A stretch of DNA of 64,000 nt from Aestuariibaculum sediminum (GTDB taxonomy: Bacteria > Bacteroidota > Bacteroidia > Flavobacteriales > Flavobacteriaceae): positions 680,314 through 744,313 of the forward strand of contig NZ_JACVXB010000001.1 of NCBI RefSeq assembly GCF_014596945.1. The letters run 5' to 3'. Under the pieces are notes generated by a model. It was not told where the DNA came from. It saw only the letters and a program-made list of their open reading frames with translations, and did no database searches. A program made the position numbers and the translations under genes. Shown one piece after another: positions 37,617 through 46,161 of the stretch. How positions within the stretch are numbered: position 1 is the first letter of the stretch; every line of letters begins with the position of its first letter.

Positions 37617-40382
37617 ATGACCACATTTATCTTCGATGTTCTTAACGATTTAAAATCTCAAGGCAAAAACCTTTCAGAACTAATTTTTATATTACCAAGT
37701 AAAAGAGCCGGGCTCTTTCTAAAACATGAGCTTAAAAAACTGTGTGATGAGACAATCTTTGCCCCAGAAATAATAAGTATTGAAGAATTTATTGAAACAC
37801 TTTCCGGATTAAAAACGGTAACAAATACCCAACTTCTATTTGAATTCTATAATACTTACCTAACCCTAACCAAACCAGCAAAACCAGATACTTTCGAGGT
37901 TTTTACAAAATGGGCACAAATAGTACTACAGGATTTTAATGAAATTGATCGCTATAATATTCCTCAAAAACGCATTTTTGATTATTTAAGCGATATCAAA
38001 GATATTGAACACCATCATTGGTCGCTTGAGGAAAACCAAACCGAATTCATAAAAAATTATTTAGCATTCTGGAATAAGCTTCACAGCTACTACATCCATT
38101 TTTCGGAAACATTAAAAGCTAAAAACATGGGTTACCAAGGATTATTGTATCGTGAAGCTACTCATAAGATAAATGGCTATATTGAAGAATATCCTGAAAA
38201 AAAGCATGTGTTTTTAGGATTTAATGCTTTAAATACATGCGAAGAACAGATTATCCAAAACTTGTTAAACAATAAATTAGCAGATATTTATTGGGACATT
38301 GACGCTCATTTTTTTAACAACACATACCATGATGCTTCACTGTTTACCCGACAGCACAAAAAAAAATGGTCTTACTTTAAAAACCATGACTTTAATTGGA
38401 TAACCAATAATTACAAACAGAAAAAAGAACTTTCTATATTTGGAATTCCTAAAAATATAGGTCAGGCAAAATATATCGGATCGCTGCTAAAACAATTACA
38501 AACTGAGAATCCAAATTTACAAAATACTGCAGTGGTTTTGGGCGATGAAGACTTGCTGATTCCGGTACTAAATTCCATTCCAGAAAATGTTAATGCGCTT
38601 AATATCACCATGGGTTTTCCACTAAAATCCATTCCACTAAGTTCATTATTCGAGTCTTTATTTCAGCTACATAAAACAGACCCTCATGCTTTCTATTTTA
38701 AAGATGTAACTAACATAATTGCTCATCAGTTTGTAAGACCTTTATTTTCTAAATCAGGGGTAGATTATGCTTCAAAGCTTATCGAAACTATAGATAACAA
38801 CAATATAATTTATGTTACGATAAACCGGTTAAAAGAGATAGCTCCAGAATCTAGTAATCTCATCAACATTTTATTTTCGAACTGGAATCAATCACCCGTT
38901 GCTGCTATTAAAAATTGCACAGAATTAATAATTTTAATCAAAGATTACCTAAATACCAATAAAGACTCCAATTTATTATCTTTAGAGTACCTGTATCGCT
39001 TTAACGAATTATTTAATACGCTAGATAGCTTAAATTCAACTTACGGCCATATAAACGATATTTCTGCACTTTTTAGCATTTACAAAGAATTATTAAGTTC
39101 TGAATCATTAGATTTTCAAGGCGAACCCCTACAAGGGCTTCAGTTGATGGGTATGCTAGAATCGCGCGTATTAGATTTTGAAACCGTTATAATATCCTCA
39201 GTTAACGAAGGTGTCTTACCATCCGGGAAAAGTAATAATTCATTTATTCCTTTTGATGTTAAAATAGAAAATAAACTACCTACTTATAAAGAAAAGGATG
39301 CTGTTTATACCTATCACTTTTACAGACTATTGCAACGTGCAAAACGAGTTTTCATATTATATAATACCGAAGCTGATGTTCTTACAGGTGGTGAAAAAAG
39401 CCGATTTATTACACAGCTTGAATTGGAAAAAACACATGAAATAACTCATCAAATTTTAACGCCTAAAGTCCCCGTTTTAGTTGAATCGGAAAATATCATA
39501 CACAAAACAGACCAGTTAATACAAGATTTAAAAAATGTTGCCGCAAAGGGGTTTTCCCCTTCTTCGTTAACTGCTTACATTAGAAACCCTATAGATTTTT
39601 ATTATCAAAAAGTATTAAAAATTAAAGAACATGACGATGTTGAAGAAACGGTTGCTGCCAACACCTTGGGGACGGTTGTGCACAATACCCTTGAAGACTT
39701 TTATAAACCACTTATAGGCCAAAATTTAACCATCGATATTTTAAATACGCTTAAAAGTAAAATAGAAGAACGTGTAACCTATCATTTTAAAAATGAATAT
39801 AAAGAAGGTGATATTAGTAAAGGGAAAAACCTTATAATTTTTGAAATTGCTAAACGTTATGTCTCAAACTTTATAGACTTTGAAATTTCAGATTTGAAAG
39901 CAGGAAATACCATAGAAATTAAAGCCATTGAAGCAAATAATGAAATACAGGTTGATATACCTGAGCTTGATTTCACCGTAAAAATGGTTGGTAAAGTAGA
40001 TCGTGTAGATGTATATAACGGTGTTACGAGAATTATCGACTACAAATCTGGTAAGGTAAGTCAAAATCAGGTTGAGATTGTTAATTGGGAAGACATTACA
40101 ACCGATTATAAAAAATTCAGCAAAAGTTTTCAGATACTAAGTTATGCTTACATGATGCACCAAATGGAAACCATTCAATTACCTGTAGAGGCTGGAATTA
40201 TTTCATTTAAAAACTTAAATGCCGGTGTTTTAAAATTTGGGAAAAAAGAACATTCAGGTTACCGCGCTAAAAAAGACAATTTAATTACTAATGAAACCCT
40301 CGATAATTTTAAGGTTGAACTAAAAAATATTATTTTAGAGATTTGCAACCCTAATATTCCTTTCACAGAAAAAGAAGTGTAA
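37617..40382 (+). CDS. AddB-like PD-(D/E)xK nuclease
   Basis: A 921-residue protein with an inactive helicase-like N-terminal half (ELIFILPSKRAGLFLKHEL at the Walker A position but without the GKT loop) and a C-terminal RecB-type nuclease domain: NTLGTVVHNTLEDFY near residue 680, then KVDRVDVYNGVTRIIDYKSGKVSQ near 800-825. This is the AddB plan. The four cysteines that hold the iron-sulfur cluster in classical AddB are not evident. It is expected to work with the AddA-like protein encoded at 31.4-34.6 kb in end resection at DNA breaks. It begins close behind an ompA terminator and abuts the next gene without a gap. Confidence 0.88.
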   Translation: MTTFIFDVLNDLKSQGKNLSELIFILPSKRAGLFLKHELKKLCDETIFAPEIISIEEFIETLSGLKTVTNTQLLFEFYNTYLTLTKPAKPDTFEVFTKWAQIVLQDFNEIDRYNIPQKRIFDYLSDIKDIEHHHWSLEENQTEFIKNYLAFWNKLHSYYIHFSETLKAKNMGYQGLLYREATHKINGYIEEYPEKKHVFLGFNALNTCEEQIIQNLLNNKLADIYWDIDAHFFNNTYHDASLFTRQHKKKWSYFKNHDFNWITNNYKQKKELSIFGIPKNIGQAKYIGSLLKQLQTENPNLQNTAVVLGDEDLLIPVLNSIPENVNALNITMGFPLKSIPLSSLFESLFQLHKTDPHAFYFKDVTNIIAHQFVRPLFSKSGVDYASKLIETIDNNNIIYVTINRLKEIAPESSNLINILFSNWNQSPVAAIKNCTELIILIKDYLNTNKDSNLLSLEYLYRFNELFNTLDSLNSTYGHINDISALFSIYKELLSSESLDFQGEPLQGLQLMGMLESRVLDFETVIISSVNEGVLPSGKSNNSFIPFDVKIENKLPTYKEKDAVYTYHFYRLLQRAKRVFILYNTEADVLTGGEKSRFITQLELEKTHEITHQILTPKVPVLVESENIIHKTDQLIQDLKNVAAKGFSPSSLTAYIRNPIDFYYQKVLKIKEHDDVEETVAANTLGTVVHNTLEDFYKPLIGQNLTIDILNTLKSKIEERVTYHFKNEYKEGDISKGKNLIIFEIAKRYVSNFIDFEISDLKAGNTIEIKAIEANNEIQVDIPELDFTVKMVGKVDRVDVYNGVTRIIDYKSGKVSQNQVEIVNWEDITTDYKKFSKSFQILSYAYMMHQMETIQLPVEAGIISFKNLNAGVLKFGKKEHSGYRAKKDNLITNETLDNFKVELKNIILEICNPNIPFTEKEV

Positions 40383-41234
40383 ATGCTAAAGAATGAGCAG
40401 TACGTAATTGATGGTAAACACCAAAAACCCATTTTAATAGACTCTACTTTTACCTCAACAAACACGAAGCAGCCAATTATAATCTTTTGTCATGGATACA
40501 AAGGTTTTAAAGATTGGGGGGCATGGCACTTAATGGCAAAGGCCTTTGCAAACGCAGGATATTATTTTATTAAATTTAATTTTTCACATAATGGCGGCAC
40601 GATTGAACAACCTATTGATTTTCCAGATTTAGAAGCTTTCGGTAATAATAATTATACTAAAGAGCTGGACGATTTACAAACAGTTATCGATTGGATATAC
40701 CGCGCAGAAGATCTTAAAGAAAAAGTTAATATTAAATCCATAACATTAATTGGGCATAGTCGTGGTGGTGGAATTTCCATAATAAAAGCAGAAGAAGACC
40801 CTCGAATAACTTCATTAGTAAGTTTAGCCAGTGTATCAGATTTTGAATCCAGAATGGAAGCGCTTTGCGAACCTACAAAATGGAAAAAAGAAGGGGTAAC
40901 CTATATTAAAAATGGAAGGACTAAACAGCAAATGCCTCATTACTTTCAGTTTTTCGAAGATTTTCATAAAAATAAAACCCGTTTATATATACAAAGGGCT
41001 GCAGAAAACCTTCAAATTCCGCACTTAATAATTCATGGAAATCAGGATACCAGTGTTTCAATTTTAGAATCTCAAACCATACATAAATGGCATTCCAATA
41101 GCAATTTTGAGGTTATTGATGGGGCAAATCATGTTTTTGGTGCACAACATCCTTGGAAAAAAGACCAAATGCCAGATCATTTAAATACCGTAATAATCAA
41201 AACCCTAAACTTTTTAAATGAACAACAAAAATAA
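40383..41234 (+). CDS. Alpha/beta hydrolase
   Basis: A 283-residue protein with the alpha/beta hydrolase fold and no signal peptide. The oxyanion region is IIFCHGYKGFKDWGAWH, the nucleophile elbow TLIGHSRGGGISI (Ser in GHSRG), the acid probably Asp in IIHGNQDTSV, and the histidine in DGANHVFGAQHPW. Close to the dienelactone-hydrolase/serine aminopeptidase group; substrate unknown. The ATG follows the stop of the AddB-like gene directly, and its own end overlaps the NUDIX gene by 17 bp, so the three are one transcript. Confidence 0.88.
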   Translation: MLKNEQYVIDGKHQKPILIDSTFTSTNTKQPIIIFCHGYKGFKDWGAWHLMAKAFANAGYYFIKFNFSHNGGTIEQPIDFPDLEAFGNNNYTKELDDLQTVIDWIYRAEDLKEKVNIKSITLIGHSRGGGISIIKAEEDPRITSLVSLASVSDFESRMEALCEPTKWKKEGVTYIKNGRTKQQMPHYFQFFEDFHKNKTRLYIQRAAENLQIPHLIIHGNQDTSVSILESQTIHKWHSNSNFEVIDGANHVFGAQHPWKKDQMPDHLNTVIIKTLNFLNEQQK

Positions 41235-41940
41235 CGAAACTATAGACACTCCAACTTACGAAAATGGTGAGAAAATGTACGTTGCTACAGATTGTATCAT
41301 TTTTGGATTTGACGACGGTATTTTAAAGCTATTAGTATTTGAAAGACGAGTAAAACCGAAACAAGGAGAACTTTCCTTAATTGGTAGTTTTGTAAGCCCC
41401 AACGAAAATGTTACCGAAGCAGCTCAACGGGTATTAAAAGAAATTACAGGCTTGGAGAACATCTTTATGGAAGAATTAAAATGCTACTCCAATATAGACA
41501 GAGACGAGGGTGCTCGATGTTTATCGATCGCACAATATGCTTTAATTCGCATAGGTGAATACGACAAACAACTGGTTGAAAAACATGGTGCGCAATGGTA
41601 CGAAATTGGAAAATTACCAAAACTTGTATACGACCACGATCAAATGGTAGAAGATGCCCTAGAACGCCTACGTACCAAATCGCGATTTTACCCCATAGGT
41701 ATAGAATTACTTCCTAAACAGTTTACAATACCTCAACTTCAAAAACTTTACGAAGTCATTCATCAAAAGCAATTGGACCCGAGAAACTTCCGTAAAAAAG
41801 TATTATCGTTAAAGCTCCTTATTCCGCTTAACAAAAAAGATAAAACTGGTTCTAAAAAAGGCGCTTATCTTTATAAATTCGATTATAAAAAATATAAGAA
41901 ATTAGAAGAAAAAGGATTTAACTTCAGTATTTTCAAATAA
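41218..41940 (+). CDS. NUDIX-fold transcriptional regulator (NrtR/AraR-like)
   Basis: A 240-residue protein with an N-terminal NUDIX domain (TDCIIFGFDDGILKLLVFERR, then SFVSPNENVTEAAQRVLKEITGL) and a C-terminal winged helix (FTIPQLQKLYEVIHQKQLDPRNFRKKVL). The NUDIX box is degenerate: the REUxEE core reads RVLKEI, so hydrolysis is unlikely. This layout is that of NrtR-type regulators; in Bacteroidota related proteins, including AraR, sense sugars. The aldose epimerase gene lies next to it in convergent orientation, which suggests but does not prove a sugar ligand. Confidence 0.85.
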   Translation: MNNKNNETIDTPTYENGEKMYVATDCIIFGFDDGILKLLVFERRVKPKQGELSLIGSFVSPNENVTEAAQRVLKEITGLENIFMEELKCYSNIDRDEGARCLSIAQYALIRIGEYDKQLVEKHGAQWYEIGKLPKLVYDHDQMVEDALERLRTKSRFYPIGIELLPKQFTIPQLQKLYEVIHQKQLDPRNFRKKVLSLKLLIPLNKKDKTGSKKGAYLYKFDYKKYKKLEEKGFNFSIFK

Positions 41941-41945
41941 AAAAA

Positions 41946-42109
41946 TTAACTTGAATAATAGTTAAAGCAGCAAACGTCGCTTCGAGTAAACTTCTTTTAG
42001 AATTTTGTATCACGACGTATATTTTTATGTTTTTATATACAAACGCCACTCACTTCCATCGTGAAATTCACTCAAACTAACGAAAATTTTTAACCACTAT
42101 TCAAGTTAA
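41946..42109. repeat. Palindromic gene-free element
   Basis: The left end TTAACTTGAATA (41946-41957) is the inverted complement of the right end TATTCAAGTTAA (42098-42109), and pairing continues inward with interruptions (GAGTAAACTTC near 41984-41994 against GAAATTCACTC near 42063-42073). At the centre GTATAT (42017-42022) pairs with ATATAC (42035-42040). The whole could fold into one long imperfect hairpin of about 165 nt. It lies between two converging genes and contains no reading frame. It may be a miniature inverted-repeat element or an elaborate terminator. Confidence 0.55.
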
Positions 42110-42122
42110 ATTATTTTAAAGT

Positions 42123-43310
42123 TTACTTCGTTGTAAATTTAAATATTGTTGTTGTTTGGTAAGTTTCGTCTGGGTTTAAAAGAACCGAAGGAAATTCGGG
42201 TTGATTAGGTGAATCTGGATAATGCTCGGTTTCCAAACAAAATCCTGTTCTATATTCATAGGTACCGCCCTGCTTAGCTGGTAAGGTCCCATCCAAAAAA
42301 TTTCCAGTATACAACTGAATTCCTGGTTCATCAGTGTATACTTCAAGCACTCTTCCGCTTTCTTTTTCGTAGGCCGATGCCGCTAAACGTATCCCTTCAT
42401 CTTGGTTATTTAACACCCAGCAATGATCGTAGCCTAAACCTCTTTTTAATTGCACATTATCATTATTTATATCCTGACCAATTGCTTTAGCCGTTCTAAA
42501 ATCGAAAGGCGTTCCTGTAACATCGGTAAGTTCTCCTGTTGGAATTAATGTTTCATCAACTGGCACCAATTGATCGGCATCTATCATTAATTCATGATCT
42601 AATATCGTTTTAGAGGTATCTCCTGTTAAATTAAAGTAGGTATGCTGTGTTAAATTTACAATGGTGGGTTTATCGGTGGTAGCTTCGTAAGCAACTTCTA
42701 ATTCATTGTTATTATTAAGTGTATAAACGACTTTAGTATTCAAATTTCCTGGATAGCCTTCTTCCATATCTTTACTTAAATATGTTAATTCTAGAGCGGC
42801 AGTACTATCCGTTTGAATTTCAGAAGCCGTCCAAACTACCTTATCAAAACCTTTATCACCTCCATGTAAATGATTAGAACCATCATTCGTTGCCAAGGTA
42901 TATTCTTGCTCATTAATTGTAAACTTGCCTTTAGCAATTCGGTTACCATAACGCCCTATTAAAGCACCAAAAAATGTGGGATTTGCTTCATATGGTTTCA
43001 GTGTTTCATACCCTAACACAATATCTTTATAAGCATTGTTTTTATCGGGTGCAGTCCAGTGTGTAATGATACCACCAAAGGTTATTATACGCACTTCCAT
43101 ACCCTTTTCATTTTTCAAAGTGTATTGATCTACAGCAACACTATCGGAAGTTATACCAAAAGGCTTTTTAGAAATTGTAACCACTGGTTCTGGTTCGGTT
43201 ACCAGTTCATTTTCAGCAGATTTCTTTTTATCGGTTTTACATTGAACGCATAATAAAGTGGTACCTATTAAGGCCATTGCATAAATACCTTTTATAAATT
43301 TACTATTCAT
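42123..43310 (-). CDS. galM: Aldose 1-epimerase (galactose mutarotase), lipoprotein
   Basis: A 395-residue mutarotase that interconverts alpha and beta anomers of aldoses. Conserved pieces are FGALIGRYGNRIAKG, the base/acid histidines in NHLHGGDKGFDK and VNLTQHTYFNL, DHCWVLN and the catalytic Glu in GFCLETEHYPDSPN. An N-terminal lipoprotein signal with Cys24 (LLCVQC) puts it in the periplasm or on the outer membrane, while the E. coli enzyme is cytoplasmic. Single gene, convergent with the NUDIX regulator. Confidence 0.95.
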   Translation of the reverse strand: MNSKFIKGIYAMALIGTTLLCVQCKTDKKKSAENELVTEPEPVVTISKKPFGITSDSVAVDQYTLKNEKGMEVRIITFGGIITHWTAPDKNNAYKDIVLGYETLKPYEANPTFFGALIGRYGNRIAKGKFTINEQEYTLATNDGSNHLHGGDKGFDKVVWTASEIQTDSTAALELTYLSKDMEEGYPGNLNTKVVYTLNNNNELEVAYEATTDKPTIVNLTQHTYFNLTGDTSKTILDHELMIDADQLVPVDETLIPTGELTDVTGTPFDFRTAKAIGQDINNDNVQLKRGLGYDHCWVLNNQDEGIRLAASAYEKESGRVLEVYTDEPGIQLYTGNFLDGTLPAKQGGTYEYRTGFCLETEHYPDSPNQPEFPSVLLNPDETYQTTTIFKFTTK

Positions 43311-43440
43311 TTAAGTCCTAATTTAGTAGTTAATAAAATTATGAAGTTAAAGTTAAACTTTTTAATTGTTAAATTAACACTTATAAAGTAAAAAATTTAA
43401 TAAGCCTGATATAAAAGACATTTACATTACAATGAAACAC

Positions 43441-43473
43441 AAAAAAACTCCAAGGTTTTTTACCTTGGAGTTT
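43441..43473 (-). terminator. Terminator after tRNA-Ala
   Basis: On the minus strand ACTCCAAGG pairs with CCTTGGAGT around a 7-nt A-rich loop and is followed by seven Ts, directly behind the tRNA 3' end. Confidence 0.88.
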
Positions 43474-43474
43474 G

Positions 43475-43548
43475 TGGAGAATACCGGATTCGAACCGGTG
43501 GCCTTTTGGCTGCCAGCCAAACGCTCTAGCCAACTGAGCTAATCCCCC
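43475..43548 (-). tRNA. tRNA-Ala (anticodon GGC)
   Basis: The minus strand folds as a cloverleaf: acceptor GGGGGAT/ATTCTCC with the G3-U70 pair that marks alanine tRNAs, D arm GCTC/GAGC, anticodon stem TTTGG/CCAAA with loop CTGGCAG (anticodon GGC, reading GCC/GCT), and T arm CCGGTTCGAATCCGG. Discriminator base A; the CCA end is not encoded. Its 5' end lies 3 bp after the stop codon of the universal stress protein gene, so the two may share a transcript. Confidence 0.97.
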
Positions 43549-43551
43549 ATA

Positions 43552-44346
43552 TTATTTTAAGCCACTAAGCACTAATACGGGTACTGGGCTGTAAAAATCT
43601 TTTTTCAAAATTACATTTTTTTCCCAATTTTTTGCAAAAAATCCGCGTTTTCGTCTAACGACACATAAAAGATCTGGTTGCTGTGCTTGAAAATGTTCTA
43701 AAACCCCTTGAAAAGTAGTTGCATTTTCAGTTTTTGTAGTAGTATCAACAAGGGCTTTCATCTCGTCGTTTACTTCAAAATCACCTTCTCCATAAAACGG
43801 TGTTTTTACTAACAACAAGTTTACATTTGATGAAAAATTCTCTTTAACAGCCCTTAAAGGTCCCAGTACGTCTGCCTTTTTAATAATGGCCGACTTAATA
43901 GCGAATAAAATATTTTTTATTGGCTTGAATGTATAGCCTTCAGGAATGATTAATGCAGGAATTTGAGTTTGTTTAATAATTTTGCCTGATGTTTTACCCA
44001 AATATACTTCTTCGCGAATGGAATTGGTTCTGGGCTCCACTAAAATCAAATCTATATCACCAACTTTACACGCCAATTCAAGCGTATCAATTAACTTTCC
44101 TTTAAATGATTTAATAATTATCTCGACGTCTTTTTTATCAACTTTCGATACTAAATCATTTAAATACGCAATACTTTCCCGTTCAATAATATCATCTACT
44201 TTTATCATAGTTCCTGCTTTGGTATATACATTATATACTTGCACTACATATAATCTGGCTCCAAATGCTTGTGCAAAATCTATAGCATATTGTAAATTAC
44301 TTAAAGCATTAGCAGATGAACCTACGGGAACTAATATATTTTTCAT
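43552..44346 (-). CDS. Universal stress protein, two UspA domains
   Basis: A 264-residue cytoplasmic protein with two tandem UspA-like domains. The first begins MKNILVPVGSSANALSNLQYAIDFA and the second near residue 145 (PIKNILFAIKSAIIKKADVLGPLRAVKE). The G-2x-G-9x-G-S/T nucleotide-binding pattern is not well conserved, so ATP binding is doubtful. Such tandem proteins are common in Flavobacteriaceae; role in stress is assumed from the family. tRNA-Ala follows after 3 bp. Confidence 0.87.
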   Translation of the reverse strand: MKNILVPVGSSANALSNLQYAIDFAQAFGARLYVVQVYNVYTKAGTMIKVDDIIERESIAYLNDLVSKVDKKDVEIIIKSFKGKLIDTLELACKVGDIDLILVEPRTNSIREEVYLGKTSGKIIKQTQIPALIIPEGYTFKPIKNILFAIKSAIIKKADVLGPLRAVKENFSSNVNLLLVKTPFYGEGDFEVNDEMKALVDTTTKTENATTFQGVLEHFQAQQPDLLCVVRRKRGFFAKNWEKNVILKKDFYSPVPVLVLSGLK

Positions 44347-44521
44347 TTCGATAATTTTAGATTTCTAAATTTAATATAATTATTGAAAAACGAGTCCAAA
44401 TGTAATCTATTTTGCAATAAGTTATATGTATTTCTTTCAGCCTTTACATGCCAAATATTAGCTGCCAAAACAAATAAACACTAAAATTTACGACCTTTGC
44501 CCTTCGTTGTAAAACATTTTT

Positions 44522-45853
44522 ATGAATAACTCTTTAAGCTTTAGTCATATAAACAAATTAGCCGTTCCTGCGTTAATTGCAGGTATCTCAGAACCCATTC
44601 TATCCATTACTGATACTGCGATTGTTGGGAATATCGATGTAAACGCTACCGAATCGCTTGCTGCTGTAGGTATTGTGGGTACCTTTATTTCTATGCTTAT
44701 TTGGGTTTTAGGGCAAACACGAAGCGCTATTTCATCAATTGTTTCACAATACTTAGGAGCGAATAAAGTTGAACACATTAAAAATCTGCCGGCTCAAGCT
44801 ATTTTTATTATTACATCGCTTAGCATTCTTATTATACTAACCACCTACCCTTTTTCCAATAGCATTTTTAAACTTTACAATGCCTCAGGAATTATACTCG
44901 ACTACACTTCCGAATATTATAAAATACGTGTTTTTGGTTTTCCCTTTACCCTTTTTTCTATTGCTGTTTTTGGAACTTTTAGAGGCTTGCAAAATACCTA
45001 TTACCCGATGATTATAGCCATAGTTGGCGCCATTTTAAATATTGTTTTAGACGTGTTATTAGTATTTGGCATCGAAGGTTATATTCCTGCAATGAATATT
45101 AAAGGAGCCGCATGGGCAAGTCTTATTTCTCAATTTACCATGGCTTTATTATCAGCCTATTTTTTATTGAAGAAAACAGATATTCCGTTACGTTTACATT
45201 TTCCATTTAATAAAGAAATTAAGCGTTTCATAATTATGATTCTTAATTTATTTGTTAGAACCTTGGCTCTAAATGCCACATTATATTTTGCAACACGGTT
45301 TGCAACTGGCTATGGCACGGCATATATAGCTGCCTATACTATTGGAATAAATCTTTGGTTTTTTGCTGCCTTTTTTATTGATGGGTATGCCAGTGCTGGT
45401 AATATTTTATCAGGAAAATTTTTTGGAGCAAAAGACTATAAATCCCTCATGCATTTAAGTAATACACTTATAAAGTATGGGGTAATTGTAGGTATATTAC
45501 TTGCCCTTATTGGTGCGATAGGTTACTACCCCTTAGGAAGATTATTTTCCAAAGACCCTGAAGTCTTAAACTTATTTTACAGCACATTTTATATTATACT
45601 ATTTATGCAACCCTTGTGTGCCATCGCATTTATCTTTGATGGTATGTTTAAAGGACTAGGTATGATGAAATATTTAAGAAATGTTTTGTTATTTTCCACT
45701 TTTGTAGTGTTTATACCTATTCTCTTTCTTTTGGATAGTTTAGGTTACAAATTAAATGCTATTTTTATTGCCATGACCTTTTGGATTATTGCCCGAGGTT
45801 TACCACTTATTGTATTTTTCAGAAAAACATTCTCCAGCAACAATAACAATTAA
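44522..45853 (+). CDS. MATE family efflux transporter
   Basis: A 443-residue inner-membrane protein with about 12 hydrophobic segments in two halves. Family features include the start INKLAVPALIAGISEPILSITDTAIVG, the GTFRGLQNTYYPM segment and the matching FDGMFKGLGMMKYLRNV of the second half. MATE proteins export drugs or organic cations using Na+ or H+ gradients; the sequence is nearest to the DinF-like branch. Substrate unknown. A short membrane-protein gene starts at the next base after its stop. Confidence 0.93.
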   Translation: MNNSLSFSHINKLAVPALIAGISEPILSITDTAIVGNIDVNATESLAAVGIVGTFISMLIWVLGQTRSAISSIVSQYLGANKVEHIKNLPAQAIFIITSLSILIILTTYPFSNSIFKLYNASGIILDYTSEYYKIRVFGFPFTLFSIAVFGTFRGLQNTYYPMIIAIVGAILNIVLDVLLVFGIEGYIPAMNIKGAAWASLISQFTMALLSAYFLLKKTDIPLRLHFPFNKEIKRFIIMILNLFVRTLALNATLYFATRFATGYGTAYIAAYTIGINLWFFAAFFIDGYASAGNILSGKFFGAKDYKSLMHLSNTLIKYGVIVGILLALIGAIGYYPLGRLFSKDPEVLNLFYSTFYIILFMQPLCAIAFIFDGMFKGLGMMKYLRNVLLFSTFVVFIPILFLLDSLGYKLNAIFIAMTFWIIARGLPLIVFFRKTFSSNNNN

Positions 45854-46027
45854 ATGATGTCTGTATTAGTATCTTTTTTAATTCAACCCGATATTGAAAA
45901 CAAAATAAAACACGCTCCTGATAAAGCCTATGAAATTGGCGTCTTTATTGGAACCATGTTACCCTTTATCTTGCTAGTAATTCTAGCCTATTTGGTTTAC
46001 CGCTATAATAAAATAAGGAATCAATAG
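45854..46027 (+). CDS. Small membrane protein (57 residues)
   Basis: A short reading frame starting MMSVLVSFLIQPDIENKI right after the MATE stop codon. One strong transmembrane helix (IGVFIGTMLPFILLVILAYLVY) is followed by a basic tail (RYNKIRNQ). The absence of a gap and the clear membrane design argue that it is a real gene co-translated with the transporter. Function unknown. Confidence 0.6.
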   Translation: MMSVLVSFLIQPDIENKIKHAPDKAYEIGVFIGTMLPFILLVILAYLVYRYNKIRNQ

Positions 46028-46083
46028 CATACACCTTTTTGATTAAAAAGTTTACCTTTAGACTTTTATTAAAACATGATATT

Positions 46084-46161
46084 ATGGGGAATAAACTATT
46101 TTTAATACTAGCCATTGTATTGGTAATCATCTACATTTATAACCGCAGAAAACGACGTTAA
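46084..46161 (+). CDS. Possible 25-residue single-helix peptide
   Basis: An ATG frame encoding one hydrophobic helix (LFLILAIVLVIIYIY) ending in the strongly basic RRKRR. It stops directly next to the stop of the opposite-strand oxygenase gene. Positive-inside design fits a tiny inner-membrane protein, but the frame is short and could be chance. Confidence 0.3.
   Translation: MGNKLFLILAIVLVIIYIYNRRKRR

Noticed and set aside
41946-42109. TTAAC...GTTAA palindromes as operators of the NUDIX regulator.
   Set aside because: They lie at the 3' ends of two converging genes, not in a promoter region, and pair with each other over a longer distance.
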